A DNA stretch of 64,000 bases from Geomonas anaerohicana (GTDB taxonomy: Bacteria; Desulfobacterota; Desulfuromonadia; Geobacterales; Geobacteraceae): positions 124,001 through 188,000 of the forward strand of contig NZ_JAEMHL010000004.1 in the NCBI RefSeq assembly GCF_016458305.1, in the 5' to 3' direction. Shown here piece by piece: positions 14,192 through 22,407 of this stretch. The position numbers and the translations under genes were made by a program. Position 1 is the stretch's first letter. The number at the start of each line of letters is the position of its first letter. Below the pieces are notes generated by a model. That model worked only from the letters and a program-made list of their open reading frames with translations. It searched no databases and was not told the origin of the DNA.

Positions 14192-14818
14192 ATGTCAATT
14201 AGCTCTGCGTACCGAAAAATGACCGCGCTTGGCCTAATCAATGAGTTGGGTTCAGTCGCTGCGGCCATGGAAAACAACGCTGCTTTTAAAAACGGGGTGC
14301 CTCAGGGGGTGAGTAGTGCGGCCACATTGCTCACCGTAAGAGAAAAGCTCAAATACACCCATGAAGCTGCGTCGACACACGATTCGATCAAAATTAAGGA
14401 ACGGAAGGCAGTTGAAGGCGAAGCAGTGAAGCACCTAGACACGGTGGCAGCTTTCTACAAGTTGGCTGCGGTAAATGATCCGAATGTGCTACTCTACACC
14501 GGGTTCACGCCGAACCAACCGCGTAGAGGAGAACTGCCCCCGGTAATTCCGCAGGGGCTTGCCATTTACCAAGGGCCTGTTCTTGGCAGCACTGCTGTCA
14601 CGGTCAATCCTATTCCGGGGGTGTTGTTATGGGAGCTTCAAGTCGCGGAAGGGGATCTTTCCTCGGAACGGAACTGGCGTCCACACATCTTTACCGTCGG
14701 AGACCCGATGATCCTGAACGGACTGACTGTCGAGCGGGAACACGGCTTCCGGGTCAGGGGGCATAACCGCGCCGGGGCGGGGCCGTGGTCGCCGCCGGTG
14801 ACCTTCACCCCGAAGTAG
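14192..14818 (+). CDS. Fibronectin type III-like domain protein
   Basis: The 208 residues fall in two parts. Residues 1-115 are helical without recognised family (Ala-rich, with KLKYTHEAASTHDSIKIKERKAVEGEAVKHLD). Residues 120-208 look like one fibronectin III domain (IPGVLLWELQVAEG, then LTVEREHGFRVRGHNRAGAGPWSPPVTF, ending in PK). No signal peptide is seen. GAGGGGG precedes ATG 14192. Similar helical-plus-FN3 proteins are common hypotheticals in Geobacter and may be structural or binding proteins. It is transcribed alone, away from the tandem repeat and towards a strong terminator. Confidence 0.72.
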   Translation: MSISSAYRKMTALGLINELGSVAAAMENNAAFKNGVPQGVSSAATLLTVREKLKYTHEAASTHDSIKIKERKAVEGEAVKHLDTVAAFYKLAAVNDPNVLLYTGFTPNQPRRGELPPVIPQGLAIYQGPVLGSTAVTVNPIPGVLLWELQVAEGDLSSERNWRPHIFTVGDPMILNGLTVEREHGFRVRGHNRAGAGPWSPPVTFTPK

Positions 14819-14833
14819 GGATGAACCGATACT

Positions 14834-14871
14834 AAAAAGGCGTCCTCCTGGTGCGGGAGGACGCCTTTTTT
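14834..14871. terminator. Strong bidirectional terminator
   Basis: AAAAAGGCGTCCTCC pairs with GGAGGACGCCTTTTTT around a short loop, with A and T runs on both sides. It separates the FN3-like gene from the convergent oxidase-family gene. Confidence 0.88.
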
Positions 14872-14889
14872 GAGGTCAACGTATGGGTG

Positions 14890-15312
14890 CTAAAGCTGTA
14901 TATATTCTTTGGGGTCGGTGTTTGTGGACATGGTCCAGACGGTGGCCGTTCCCTTCTTCAGCACGTACACGGCCAGTTGCTCGTAACCGACCCTGTCGAT
15001 CCATGGCTTCAGAAAGTCGCGCTTGGCCACGATCTCCTTTTTCAGGTCCAGATCTTCCAACGCTTCCACGGTGCCGGCAATCCTGACCTGGATCAGGTTT
15101 TCGAAGATGCCGTTGCTGAAACAGAGCTCGACCTTCGGGTTCTTGCTCAGTTGGTGGTAAAGATCCTTGATCTTGCCGGTATTGAAGACGATGCCGTTCT
15201 CGTCGGCCCTGTATAAGAGCATGCCGCGCACGTGCGGCGTGTCGCCGTCGGCTGTCGCCATGTGAAATATGGGATTGGAATTCAGAAAATTGAGGATCTC
15301 CTGCTTGTTCAT
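14890..15312 (-). CDS. Pyridoxamine 5'-phosphate oxidase family protein
   Basis: This 140-residue protein is a split-barrel flavin-binding fold: MNKQEILNFLNSNPIFHMATADG-(D)-TPHVRGML at the N-terminus, then GIVFNTGKIKDLYHQL and KNPKVELCFSNG, the phosphate/flavin-contact segments of the PNPOx-like family. It is shorter than true PdxH (about 215), so it is more likely a small FMN- or heme-binding family member of unknown substrate. The start ATG 15312 has AAGGAG 8 nt upstream. No operon partners. Confidence 0.87.
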   Translation of the reverse strand: MNKQEILNFLNSNPIFHMATADGDTPHVRGMLLYRADENGIVFNTGKIKDLYHQLSKNPKVELCFSNGIFENLIQVRIAGTVEALEDLDLKKEIVAKRDFLKPWIDRVGYEQLAVYVLKKGTATVWTMSTNTDPKEYIQL

Positions 15313-15546
15313 ATAGTCGCTCCTTCACTGCCCGGTGGTGTCGCTGGTCGCTACGACAACGGATATTATACAACAAACCCGATTGCTGCAAGAGTATGGG
15401 TTTTGTAAACAATTAGCCTTTGCCAATAAAAATCTTTCCGGGGGTAGTCAGAAAGCGGCAATTGGGTAAAATGGTGGCCTGTAGCGGCTTTCCTGTAGGC
15501 ACATGGTGCAATCGACTGCAGCACAGGGGTACAGGAGGTTACAGCA

Positions 15547-15906
15547 ATGAAAACAGCCATCGCTCTCCTTGCATTACTGTTTGCCCTGCCGGCTCACGCC
15601 CTCGACAAGGACAAGATCTCCCATTTCGGCGGCGGCGCCGTCCTCGGCCTCGCCTCGGACACCATCCTGTATCACGCCACAGACCTGGAGCGGCCCAGGC
15701 GTATGGTGGCTGCCACGGGGCTCGCCATGATTCCCGGTTTCGCTATCGAAGTGGCGGACGAGTTTACCGGAACCCACTTCAGTTGGTATGATCTACTTGC
15801 CGACGGTCTCGGGGCGGCGACCGGCATGGTTGCCGGTGAGCTCATCAACGGAAAGCTGTGGGTGAAGGCTTCCGCCCGCCAGGTGCAACTGACCGGGCGT
15901 TGGTAA
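15547..15906 (+). CDS. Exported YfiM/DUF2279-like protein
   Basis: 119 residues with a signal peptide (MKTAIALLALLFALPAHA, cleavage after AHA at 18). The mature part starts DKDKISHFGGGAVLG, continues through a hydrophobic stretch (MVAATGLAMIPGFAIEVADE) and has FSWYDLLADGLGAATG. The K-x2-HF and the D-x2-AD-x-LG motifs are those of YfiM-type DUF2279 proteins, small periplasmic or membrane-associated proteins of unknown role. AGGAGG lies 11 nt before ATG 15547. The next small gene starts within 15 bp, so they are probably cotranscribed. Confidence 0.75.
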   Translation: MKTAIALLALLFALPAHALDKDKISHFGGGAVLGLASDTILYHATDLERPRRMVAATGLAMIPGFAIEVADEFTGTHFSWYDLLADGLGAATGMVAGELINGKLWVKASARQVQLTGRW

Positions 15907-15920
15907 TGTCGGGGTGGAGC

Positions 15921-16094
15921 ATGAAAGAGGAACGCGACACAGATCGCGCGGAGCGCTGGGTAGCCACCTTCACCTGGGAAGACAGGCTCATCGCCAGATT
16001 TTTCCCCCGCTTCTTCAAGCGCTACGCGCCAGAGGAGGTCCAGCGGCAGTGGGAGCTACTCCTGGCCCGCAAGCAGGAACGCCGCAACCGCTAG
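15921..16094 (+). CDS. Small charged protein, 57 residues
   Basis: Starting at ATG 15921 (GGGGTGGAGC just upstream) the product is MKEERDTDRAERWVATFTWE..., with an aromatic/basic centre IARFFPRFFKRYAPEEVQ and a basic end ARKQERRNR. An in-frame ATG at 15906 overlaps the preceding stop codon by one base and is an alternative. No family recognised. Position and spacing support a second gene in a two-gene operon that ends at a clear hairpin. Confidence 0.55.
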   Translation: MKEERDTDRAERWVATFTWEDRLIARFFPRFFKRYAPEEVQRQWELLLARKQERRNR

Positions 16095-16117
16095 GTGTCA
16101 TCGATCCGGCAACGATA

Positions 16118-16147
16118 AAGGCCAGGCTGCCTGCGCAGCCCGGCCTT
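16118..16147. terminator. Terminator between convergent genes
   Basis: AAAGGCCAGGCTGC pairs with GCAGCCCGGCCTT (one mismatch) around a 4-base loop. It lies between the small charged protein gene and the BON gene. Confidence 0.7.
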
Positions 16148-16181
16148 AGTCATCATCTTGAGGTAAGCGCCTTTGGCGCTG

Positions 16182-16622
16182 TTACTTCTGCTCTTTCTGG
16201 TCCTTCTTCTCCTTCTTCTCTTTCTTCTCCTTAGGTGGAGCCACTTCCAGTTCGTTGCTCACCTTGACCTTGCCGACCACGCCGATCGCGGCCTTTTCAA
16301 CCGTCTTCTTCTCGTCTTCGCTCTTCACCGGCCCTTTCAGAATGACGTGCCCGTCCTTGGTGATGATCTTCACGTTGTGAGCGGTGATGGACAGGGACTT
16401 GTCTTTTACCACTGCGCGCCGGATCTCCCGGGTGATCTCCCGGTCGGTCTTGTTCTCCTTCTGCTGGTCGGCAGTGGCGCCCTTGTTCTCTTCCTTGTTT
16501 TTCTTCGTGTTGTCGGCCTTGGTGGTTTCTGCCTTATCCTGGGCCGCCTGCAGCAGGGGCGGTGCGCCTAAGGCGACGGCGGCAGACAGTGTGGCGGCAA
16601 GCAGCAGATTGATCGTTTTCAT
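16182..16622 (-). CDS. Exported BON-domain protein
   Basis: From ATG 16622 (AAGGAGGAAG upstream) the product has 146 residues. A signal peptide (MKTINLLLAATLSAAVALG...LLQAA) is followed by a Lys/Glu/Asn-rich linker and one BON domain (TDREITREIRRAVVKD...NVKIITKDGHVILKGPV, ending KVKVSNELEV). The tail is a run of KEKKEKKEKKD. BON domains bind phospholipid surfaces in the periplasm; OsmY is the best-known example. The charged tail is unusual. The longer frame to 16658 is rejected because the ribosome-binding site lies inside it. Confidence 0.85.
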   Translation of the reverse strand: MKTINLLLAATLSAAVALGAPPLLQAAQDKAETTKADNTKKNKEENKGATADQQKENKTDREITREIRRAVVKDKSLSITAHNVKIITKDGHVILKGPVKSEDEKKTVEKAAIGVVGKVKVSNELEVAPPKEKKEKKEKKDQKEQK

Positions 16623-16679
16623 CGTGGTAGCTTCCTCCTTGAGGTGGTATTCAGGCAACTCGAGATAGTGAATTAGTAA

Positions 16680-16708
16680 AAATTAATGCAAAGGGGGCGG
16701 GATGTCAA
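16680..16708 (-). promoter_or_regulatory. Candidate sigma-70 promoter for the BON gene
   Basis: On the minus strand TTGACA (16703-16708) and TAATTT (16680-16685) are 17 bp apart, placing the start of transcription about 50 nt before the ribosome-binding site. Confidence 0.5.
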
Positions 16709-16763
16709 TACTCAGTACACACAAAGCATCAGAAACAATGTCGTCACTACCTGGCATTCCCTT

Positions 16764-16791
16764 TTGACTTCTGCAGGAGGTTGGATATCAT
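16764..16791 (+). promoter_or_regulatory. Candidate sigma-70 promoter for the EF-G paralogue
   Basis: TTGACT (16764-16769) and TATCAT (16786-16791) are separated by 16 bp. Transcription would start near 16798. This argues against the in-frame TTG at 16791 as the start codon, although AGGAGG lies 10 nt before it. Confidence 0.45.
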
Positions 16792-16841
16792 TGAACTTTT
16801 CCGGCCACTGTTCCACGATCGCCCCCAAAAGGAGAACGACA

Positions 16842-18911
16842 ATTTCTGCCCCTGACGTTTCCCACATCAGAAACATAGGCATCATTTCCCATATCGATGC
16901 AGGGAAGACCACGGTCACTGAGCGTATCCTCTTCTACAGCGGAGAGACGCACAAGATGGGCGAGGTGCACGACGGCCAGGCGGTCATGGATTGGATGCCG
17001 CAGGAACAGGAACGCGGCATCACCATTACGGCCAGCGCAACCTCCTGCCGCTGGGGTGACAACCGGATCAACATGATCGACACTCCGGGGCACATCGATT
17101 TCACCATCGAGGTAGAGCGTAGCGTCCGGGTTCTGGACGGAGCGGTGGCCATCTTCAGTGCCGTCGAGGGGGTGCAGCCCCAGAGCGAGCTGGTCTGGCG
17201 CCAGGCGGATCGCTACCGGGTGCCCAGGGTCTGTCTGATCAACAAGATGGACCGGATGGGGGCGGACCACGGCCACGTGCTGGCACACATGGAGGAACGC
17301 CTGGGGGCGCGGGCCGCCCTGCTGCAGCTGCCACTGGGAACGGAGACCGCCTTTTCGGGGGTGATCGATCTTGTCGGTGAAGAGGTGCTTACCTTCTCGG
17401 AGCAGGACCTGGGGAGGACGGTGCTGCGCGCACCGGTGCCCGCCGAATACGAGGAAGCGGTACAGCAGGCACGCCTTGAGCTGACGGAGGTGGTTGCAGA
17501 CTTCGACGACCAGGTGATGGCGGATTTTCTCGAGGGGCGCAAGGTGGCGGCGGCAGATCTGCACCGGGCCCTGCGCAAGGGAACGCTTTCCTGCCAGATC
17601 TTCCCGGTGCTGCTGGGGTCAGCGCTGCGCAACAAGGGGGTGCAGCCGGTCCTCGACGCGGTCTGCCTCTACCTGCCGTCCCCCCTGGACCTCCCGGTCA
17701 TGGTGGGGAGGCGCCCGGGCAGCGGGGAGGCGGAGAGTTTCAGTTGCGACCCGGACCAGCCCCTGCGCGCAGTGGCCTTCAAGGTGATGGCGGAGGAGGG
17801 GAGGCGGCTTACCTACCTGCGCATTTACTCAGGCAGGGTGAAGACGGGGGCCACCCTCTTGAACGCGAGCCGCGGCGGCAATGAGCGCGTCAGGCACCTG
17901 TTCCGGATGCACGCGCACAGAAGGGAGGAGGTTGCCGAGGCGGTGGCGGGCGACATCGTGGCCGTGACCGGTTGCCAGGCGACCCTGACCGGCGATACCC
18001 TCTGCGACCCAGCGCACCCACTGCTCTTGGAAGGGGTGAGCGTGCCCGAGCCGGTGGTCTCGCTGGCCGTTGAGGCAAAGGGGGGTGAGGACCGGGCGCA
18101 TCTTTTGGGGACGCTGGAATTTTTCCAGTGGGAGGACCCGACCTTCCGGGTGCACGAGGACAAGGAGACCGGGCAGACCATCCTGACCGGTATGGGTGAG
18201 TTGCACCTGGAGATCGTCATCGACCGGCTGCGGCGCGAGTATGGCGTGCAGGTGAAGACTGGGCGGCCGCGGGTGGTGTATCGCGAGACGCTCCGGCGCG
18301 AGGTAACCCGGCGCGAGGTTTTCCAGGCCCTGGCGGACAAGCGCCCGGAACCTGCCGAGCTGTTACTGCGCCTGGCCCCGCTCTCCCGTGGCAGCGGCAT
18401 CAAAACGGTGCTCCCGAAGCCGACCCCGCCGATCACGGCCGAACTGCTGGCCGTGGTGCAGGAGAGCCTGCTGGATGCGTGCAGCGGCGGGAGCCTCACC
18501 GGGTACGCCCTGACCGATCTCGAGGTGGGGGTGCTGGAGGTTCCGGTAGAGCCGGGTGCGCCGGCACCGTCGGAACTTGCCCTGCGCGGGGCGGCCCTGC
18601 GCGGCGTGGTGCTGGCGGCGCGCGAGGGCGCTCCCATGCTGCTGGAGCCGATCATGAAACTGGAGTTGGAGACGCCTACGGAGCACCTGGGGAAGGTGCT
18701 CGGGGGACTGCAGCAGAAACGGGGCCGGGTGGAGGGGCTGGACCGGCGCGGAGAACTGGAGCTGGTCAAGGCGACCGTTCCCCTGGCGGAGATGTTCGGC
18801 TACATGACCGAGCTGCGCAGCGCGACCAAGGGGCGCGGCAGCTACACCATGGAGTTCCAGGGCTTTGAAGAGGCTCCTGCGGAGGTGCAGGAGCGCTTCG
18901 GGCTCACCTAG
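16842..18911 (+). CDS. fusA: Elongation factor G paralogue (FusA2 type), probable ATT start
   Basis: The GTPase domain has SHIDAGKTT (P-loop), the switch region with RGITITASA, DTPGH and NKMD; domains II-V follow to the C-terminal EF-G fold (ELRSATKGRGSYTMEFQGFE). Size is about 689 residues, normal for EF-G. It is a stand-alone paralogue, not in a str operon; such second EF-Gs may act in recycling or slow growth. No ATG or GTG fits: the first conserved residues (SAPDVSHIRNIGI) follow ATT 16842, and AAAAGGAG ends 7 nt before it. TTG 16791 is the best alternative and would add 17 residues; the ATG at 16686 would add 52. The 3' end is followed by a dispersed palindrome. Confidence 0.87.
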   Translation: MSAPDVSHIRNIGIISHIDAGKTTVTERILFYSGETHKMGEVHDGQAVMDWMPQEQERGITITASATSCRWGDNRINMIDTPGHIDFTIEVERSVRVLDGAVAIFSAVEGVQPQSELVWRQADRYRVPRVCLINKMDRMGADHGHVLAHMEERLGARAALLQLPLGTETAFSGVIDLVGEEVLTFSEQDLGRTVLRAPVPAEYEEAVQQARLELTEVVADFDDQVMADFLEGRKVAAADLHRALRKGTLSCQIFPVLLGSALRNKGVQPVLDAVCLYLPSPLDLPVMVGRRPGSGEAESFSCDPDQPLRAVAFKVMAEEGRRLTYLRIYSGRVKTGATLLNASRGGNERVRHLFRMHAHRREEVAEAVAGDIVAVTGCQATLTGDTLCDPAHPLLLEGVSVPEPVVSLAVEAKGGEDRAHLLGTLEFFQWEDPTFRVHEDKETGQTILTGMGELHLEIVIDRLRREYGVQVKTGRPRVVYRETLRREVTRREVFQALADKRPEPAELLLRLAPLSRGSGIKTVLPKPTPPITAELLAVVQESLLDACSGGSLTGYALTDLEVGVLEVPVEPGAPAPSELALRGAALRGVVLAAREGAPMLLEPIMKLELETPTEHLGKVLGGLQQKRGRVEGLDRRGELELVKATVPLAEMFGYMTELRSATKGRGSYTMEFQGFEEAPAEVQERFGLT

Positions 18912-18917
18912 CGAGAA

Positions 18918-18946
18918 GGGGACTGGCTCCGCAGGTGCCTGTCCCC
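18918..18946 (-). repeat. Dispersed 30-bp palindrome, copy 3
   Basis: GGGGACTGGCTCCG then CAGGTGCCTGTCCCC, 29 bp (one C shorter than the consensus). It lies 6 bp after the EF-G stop codon and is followed by a C-rich/G-rich hairpin (about 18951-18990). Confidence 0.8.
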
Positions 18947-19018
18947 CTCTGCCCCCCACCCCCTACCCCCCTTCCGCGAGGGGAGGCGGGACCCTTTTGC
19001 TGCCTCTGTGCCCCTCTG

Positions 19019-21820
19019 TCAGCACCTGGGGCCCCTGCGCCGTGTGTCGCAGTGCTTCATCACCTCGGTGAGCGCCTGCATGGTGTAGGGCTTCTGGATA
19101 AAGGCGAGGTAGCCCGCTCCGGAGAGCTTCCGGGTCACCTCCTGCTCGCTGTAGCCGCTGGAAATGATCACCTTCACCTCTGCGTCGATCTTCCTCAACT
19201 CCTGGTAGGTTTGCTCCCCATCCATATGCGGCATGGTCAGGTCGAGGACCACGAAGCGCACGTCGCCCCGGTCGCGGTACAGTTCCACCGCCTTTGCCCC
19301 GCTGAGTGCCGTCACCACCTGGTAGCCCAACTGCTCCAGCATGGAGGCCCCCACGCTGCAGATGAATTCCTCGTCGTCCACCAGCAGCACCGTCCCACTC
19401 CCCTGCCACGCTTCCTCCGGCGCCGGTTGCTGCTCCGCTGCCTCATCCGGGAGCGGCAGGTCGCTGGCAGGCAGTATGACGGTGAAGGTGGTCCCGTGGC
19501 CTGGCCTGCTGTCGACCTTGATGGCGCCCCGGTGTCCCCTGATGATGCCGAGCACCGCGGACATCCCCAGCCCCCGGCCGGTGAACTTGGTAGTGAAGAA
19601 GGGATCGAAGATGCGGGAGAGTGTGGTTTCGTCCATGCCGCAGCCGTCGTCCTCCACCTGCAGGAACAGGTATTCCCCCGCCTTGATTTCCTTTTCGGAC
19701 CAGGCCCCCTTCAGGTACTGCTCATCGAAATGACGGATGCCACTGCGGATGGTGATGGTTCCTCCCCGGTCGCCGATCGCCTCAGAGGCGTTGATCACCA
19801 GGTTCATCACGATCTGGCGCAACTGGGTAGAATCCGCCTGCACCGGCGGAAGCTCCTGGGGCAACTCCAGCACCAGCCGGGACTTCTTGGATATGGAGAC
19901 CTCCAACAGGTGGATCATCTCGGTCAGCAGGGCGTTCAGGGCGACCGGCTCCACCACGAACATCCCCTTGCCGGAGTAGGCGAGCATCTGCCGGGCCAGG
20001 TCCGCCGCCCTGATGGCGCCCTTCTCTATGTTCTGCAGGTTCTCCACCGCAGGCGAGGCGGGGTCGATGCGCATCAGCCCCAGGCTCGAGTTGCCGAGAA
20101 TCCCGGTCAGGATGTTGTTGAAGTCGTGGGCGATGCCGCCGGCCAGGATGCCGAGGCTCTCCAACTTCTGGGCATGCAGCAGCTGCTGCTCCAGTCTCAG
20201 GCGCTCCTCCTCGTGGATGCGGCGCTCCAGTTCCGCTGCGGCGCGGCCGCTCACCATTTGCAGGATCTCTTCCGCCAGCTCTCGGTTCGCCAGCGGCTTG
20301 CGGCCGATGGTCGCGATCAGCCCGATGGGGACCCCGGTGGAACCCCACAGCACAACGCCCAGGTAGCTCTCGGCCTTAAGGTCCTGCAGCACCTGGTCGT
20401 TGGGGAACAGCTGGCGCACTCCCTCGCGGTAGCAGCAGATGTTGTGCCCCACCACCTCCCCGCACGGGGTCTCCTTGAGGGTGTAGCGGACGTTCTCCTC
20501 GAAGTTGCCGTTGTAGTAGACCGCCAGCGTGCGGGCCCAGAGGTTTCCTTCCTCCAGCCGGTCGATGCAGATGAAATCCATCTCCAGGGTGCCGGCCAGA
20601 TAGCGGGCCAGGCGATGGAAGAACTGCTCGTCGGGCGTGGGCGAGGTGTGGGACTGGGCCAGGAAGGCGAGGCACTCCTCGGTGCGCTTTCTCTTGGTGA
20701 TCACCTCGAAGACGAGGACGAAGCATCCCGGCTCCGGGCTGTAGACCGAGATCGAGAGCCACTCGCTGATGGCGTTGACGTAACACTCCATCTGCTCCGG
20801 TTTCCCGCTCAGGGCCACGCGCCGGAAGGCGGCCAGCAGCTCGGGGTCCGAATCCCACAGCCCCGGCAGTACCTCGCTCATCCGTCTCCCCCCCGCCGCG
20901 TGCAGACCGGTGAGCCGTTCGAAGCTGTGGTTCACCTCCAGGAACACGAAATCGAGGGGGAGCGCGGAGTCGAGGATCATTCTGCAGTAGGCGAAGCCGT
21001 TCAGCATGTTGTCGAACAGGGAGCGATAGCGCTCTTCGCTCTTCTTGAGGCTTTCCTCGGCCTGCTTGCTTCGGGTGATGTCCATCCCGCTGGCCTGGAA
21101 TTCCACCACCTGCCCGACCTCGTCCATGATTACGGTGTTGTTCCACTTTTGCCAGACCAGGCGCCCATCGGGGAGCCATGCCCGGACCTCCAGCGACTGG
21201 CTCTGGGTTGCCTCGGTCATGCTCTCGACGCAGCGGATCAGGGCTTCGCGGTCCTGCAGGAAAAAGAAGGGGTAAAAATTATGACCCAGCAGTTCCTCCC
21301 GCTCCTTTTGGAGGTAGCGGCAGTAGGTGTCGTTGACGAAGGTGAGCGTGCCGCCGCGCCGGTAGCGGACCACGAACTCGGCCTGGGTCTGTACCATGGC
21401 GCGATAGCGGGATTCGCTCTCGTGCAGCGCCCTTTCGGTCTCGGCGATTTCTCTGAAGACCACGCAGACGTGGGAGGGGGAGGTTGCGTCCTTCGAGGTG
21501 AGCGGCATGGCGTCCATGCAGACCGGCACCAGGCGCCCTCTGCGGCGGTTGTGGATGGCAAGGTTGACCTCGCGGGCGGGGTTCCCCTGGAAGGCGGACA
21601 TGGCGGGATGCTGGTCGGGCGGCAGAGGGGCCCCCTGGACGGTACAGAGTTGCCACTGGGGGGAGGCGCTGTTGTGGCGCAGGAACAGGTCGCGCTCCAT
21701 CCCGAAGATCTCGAGAGCCGCGGCATTGACATGCAGCGGCGTGCCGTCCGGGCTCTGGATGAACATGCCCAAGGGGAGTTCGTCGAACAGGGCGTGGCAT
21801 TGCTCCAGCGATTCGAACAT
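19019..21820 (-). CDS. PAS-GAF hybrid sensor histidine kinase with receiver domain
   Basis: About 933 residues from ATG 21820 (frame open to 21871). Order: PAS (1-120), PAS (about 135-250), PAS (about 265-385), GAF-like domain (about 395-550), HisKA with the phosphorylated His in GIAHDFNN, HATPase (NLVINASEA; DDGCGMD; GRGLGMSAV), then a C-terminal receiver domain (LLVDDEE; phosphoacceptor in VLDLTMPHMDG; K in IQKPYT). No membrane segment is seen, so it senses a cytoplasmic signal. Hybrid kinases of this type usually pass phosphate to a separate HPt or response regulator, none of which lies beside it. It has GGAG ahead of ATG 21820. Confidence 0.92.
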   Translation of the reverse strand: MFESLEQCHALFDELPLGMFIQSPDGTPLHVNAAALEIFGMERDLFLRHNSASPQWQLCTVQGAPLPPDQHPAMSAFQGNPAREVNLAIHNRRRGRLVPVCMDAMPLTSKDATSPSHVCVVFREIAETERALHESESRYRAMVQTQAEFVVRYRRGGTLTFVNDTYCRYLQKEREELLGHNFYPFFFLQDREALIRCVESMTEATQSQSLEVRAWLPDGRLVWQKWNNTVIMDEVGQVVEFQASGMDITRSKQAEESLKKSEERYRSLFDNMLNGFAYCRMILDSALPLDFVFLEVNHSFERLTGLHAAGGRRMSEVLPGLWDSDPELLAAFRRVALSGKPEQMECYVNAISEWLSISVYSPEPGCFVLVFEVITKRKRTEECLAFLAQSHTSPTPDEQFFHRLARYLAGTLEMDFICIDRLEEGNLWARTLAVYYNGNFEENVRYTLKETPCGEVVGHNICCYREGVRQLFPNDQVLQDLKAESYLGVVLWGSTGVPIGLIATIGRKPLANRELAEEILQMVSGRAAAELERRIHEEERLRLEQQLLHAQKLESLGILAGGIAHDFNNILTGILGNSSLGLMRIDPASPAVENLQNIEKGAIRAADLARQMLAYSGKGMFVVEPVALNALLTEMIHLLEVSISKKSRLVLELPQELPPVQADSTQLRQIVMNLVINASEAIGDRGGTITIRSGIRHFDEQYLKGAWSEKEIKAGEYLFLQVEDDGCGMDETTLSRIFDPFFTTKFTGRGLGMSAVLGIIRGHRGAIKVDSRPGHGTTFTVILPASDLPLPDEAAEQQPAPEEAWQGSGTVLLVDDEEFICSVGASMLEQLGYQVVTALSGAKAVELYRDRGDVRFVVLDLTMPHMDGEQTYQELRKIDAEVKVIISSGYSEQEVTRKLSGAGYLAFIQKPYTMQALTEVMKHCDTRRRGPRC

Positions 21821-22140
21821 CGGCGTGTCTCCGCGTGTGGTTTTGCCGGTCAGGGTGGAGAAGCACAACAAAATACGTTTATATCAGATCATGTTGAATG
21901 TTCAATTGTGGGTTCGTGTATCAATGCGACGAATGGTAGTAGAAATGTCGGTTGCTTTGAAGGGCCGTGACAGTGCTGCTTGTCAAAGGCCCGGCGCGCG
22001 GCGACGGTTTTTTGAGCCGTTGTCCTTTATGTTGCACCCCTATGCCAGTGACATTGACGGCAAATCGGAATGTTATGGCATTGGTTGGATTATTGCATAC
22101 ACATGTGGGTCTGCCTATCCTGTCTAAAAAGGAGCAATCC
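21821..22140. other. Intergenic region between divergent genes
   Basis: Contains the upstream region of the hybrid kinase (minus strand) and, at 22081-22098, a sigma-54-type promoter reading right. No gene is supported; frames here overlap and lack ribosome-binding sites. Confidence 0.5.
22081..22098 (+). promoter_or_regulatory. Sigma-54 promoter candidate
   Basis: TTGGTTGGATTATTGCAT has GG (22083-22084) and GC (22095-22096) exactly 10 bp apart and a perfect -12 element TTGCAT. Transcription would start near 22108, 33 nt before the GTG start of the next small frame and about 300 nt before the DUF523 gene. Confidence 0.6.
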
Positions 22141-22323
22141 GTGTTTTTGATGCTCAAATCGTCCCCCGACCGCAGGGGAAATCGCCATCCCAAACAGCAG
22201 TCTCTGCTGGACCGTAATGCCAACCTCGTCCCCAGGCACGACCTGAGGATGCCGCTGCCTCCCCGCCAGGTCCGGCTCTGCATCGGCGAAGGGCTCTTCT
22301 GCCAGGAGGCGCCACTCTTTTAA
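22141..22323 (+). CDS. Possible small protein, 60 residues, GTG start
   Basis: GTG 22141 follows AAAAAGGAGCAATCC, a good ribosome-binding site, and lies just after a sigma-54 promoter. The product MFLMLKSSPDRRGNRHPKQQ... is basic, rich in Arg and Pro, ending GLFCQEAPLF. No family recognised. It may be a real small protein or a leader region of the DUF523-DUF1722 gene that starts 85 bp later. Confidence 0.42.
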   Translation: MFLMLKSSPDRRGNRHPKQQSLLDRNANLVPRHDLRMPLPPRQVRLCIGEGLFCQEAPLF

Positions 22324-22407
22324 AGACAGTCCTTCCCGCTGGCGCAGGGGCTGTTTTTCTGCCACAATGTCTCCCGCCCCATCGAGGAGCACACGGGAGG
22401 TTCTTCA

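Noticed and set aside
13661-14222. Three overlapping open frames across the 21-bp tandem repeat
   Set aside because: Any repeat with a period divisible by three and no stop gives this. None has a clear ribosome-binding site or a non-repeat domain, and one runs into the next gene.
14876-15412. 178-codon minus-strand frame overlapping the PNPOx-family gene
   Set aside because: It is another frame of the same strand without family resemblance; the 140-residue frame has the flavin-binding motifs and a ribosome-binding site.
18935-21970. 1011-codon plus-strand frame opposite the hybrid kinase
   Set aside because: The minus strand encodes a clear PAS-GAF-HisKA-HATPase-receiver protein; the plus frame has no motif and is antisense composition.
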